Positions 63,871-64,000 of a DNA stretch of 64,000 nt are shown piece by piece. Position 1 is the stretch's first letter. Each line of letters opens with the position of its first letter. The position numbers were made by a program, and so were the translations under genes. This stretch comes from Zygnema cylindricum (lineage: Eukaryota; Streptophyta; Zygnematophyceae; Zygnematales; Zygnemataceae). The stretch covers positions 1 through 64,000 of the forward strand of contig JBBHKE010001580.1 of the NCBI GenBank assembly GCA_037447655.1, in the 5' to 3' direction. Under the pieces are notes generated by a model. The model saw nothing but the letters and a program-made list of their open reading frames with translations. It did no database searches and was not told the DNA's origin.

Positions 63871-64000
63871 ACTTAGAACAAGAAAAGAAAAGTGAAAAAA
63901 ACAAACTATGTAAAGTGAAAAAACCTAAAAACCCTATATACCAAAAAGTAAAAAAACCAAAAAGTTGAACAACCGTTCATTTTCTCCATAGTTGTTCAAA

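Overview
This is nuclear plant DNA, AT-rich and crowded with transposons. The evidence is GT-AG introns, A-type (CYP71-clan) cytochrome P450 genes, Ty1/copia elements, a Ty3/gypsy chromovirus with 5-bp target-site duplications (TSDs), hAT and other inverted-repeat elements, and primer-binding sites that match plant initiator tRNA-Met. The species cannot be told from sequence alone; a non-seed land plant such as a bryophyte is possible but unproven. No CRISPR array, operon, rRNA or complete functional tRNA was seen.

The skeleton is a tandem array of one P450-bearing repeat unit. The tail of one unit opens the window (39-760). Unit 1 holds P450-1 (3688-6251), unit 2 holds P450-2 (47254-49377), unit 3 holds P450-3 (52736-55240), and the head of a further unit lies at about 58720-59482. 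Each unit carries a foldback-like inverted repeat, a promoter with CCAAT and TATA boxes, a two-exon P450 with a TCAATG-rich intron, and a decayed copia gag/protease tail. All three P450s are broken, each differently: P450-1 by one in-frame TGA inside the haem-binding loop, P450-2 by loss of both splice sites, frameshifts and truncation, P450-3 by two single-base insertions.

Between units 1 and 2 lies nested retrotransposon insertion. An LTR element with a long TGTTGGGA...CTACA LTR (7834-9659) and a gag remnant was split by a chromovirus (10733-30944, about 7.3 kb without its guests). That chromovirus was invaded by Copia-1 (12998-19474, minus strand) and Copia-2 (20390-26814, plus strand). 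A decayed hAT transposase and LTR-like repeats in opposite orientation follow. The promoter of P450-2 is split by about 9 kb: a TA-flanked inverted-repeat element (39201-46985) containing Copia-3 (39575-46803), whose 5' LTR itself holds a solo LTR of the Copia-1 family, plus another solo LTR (38008-39197). Most of these insertions were delimited by eye from matching TSDs.

The right end (59878-63200) is mostly unannotated AT-rich sequence. At the edge, on the minus strand, is the last exon of a host gene resembling RNA-binding protein 18 (63210-63638).

The observations most worth following are: (i) all three copia elements have primer-binding sites matching the anticodon stem-loop, not the 3' end, of plant initiator tRNA-Met, and the AUG in that site is in frame with gag; (ii) the chromovirus carries an unrecognised, decayed third reading frame between its chromodomain and 3' LTR; (iii) the P450 array shows three independent ways of dying.
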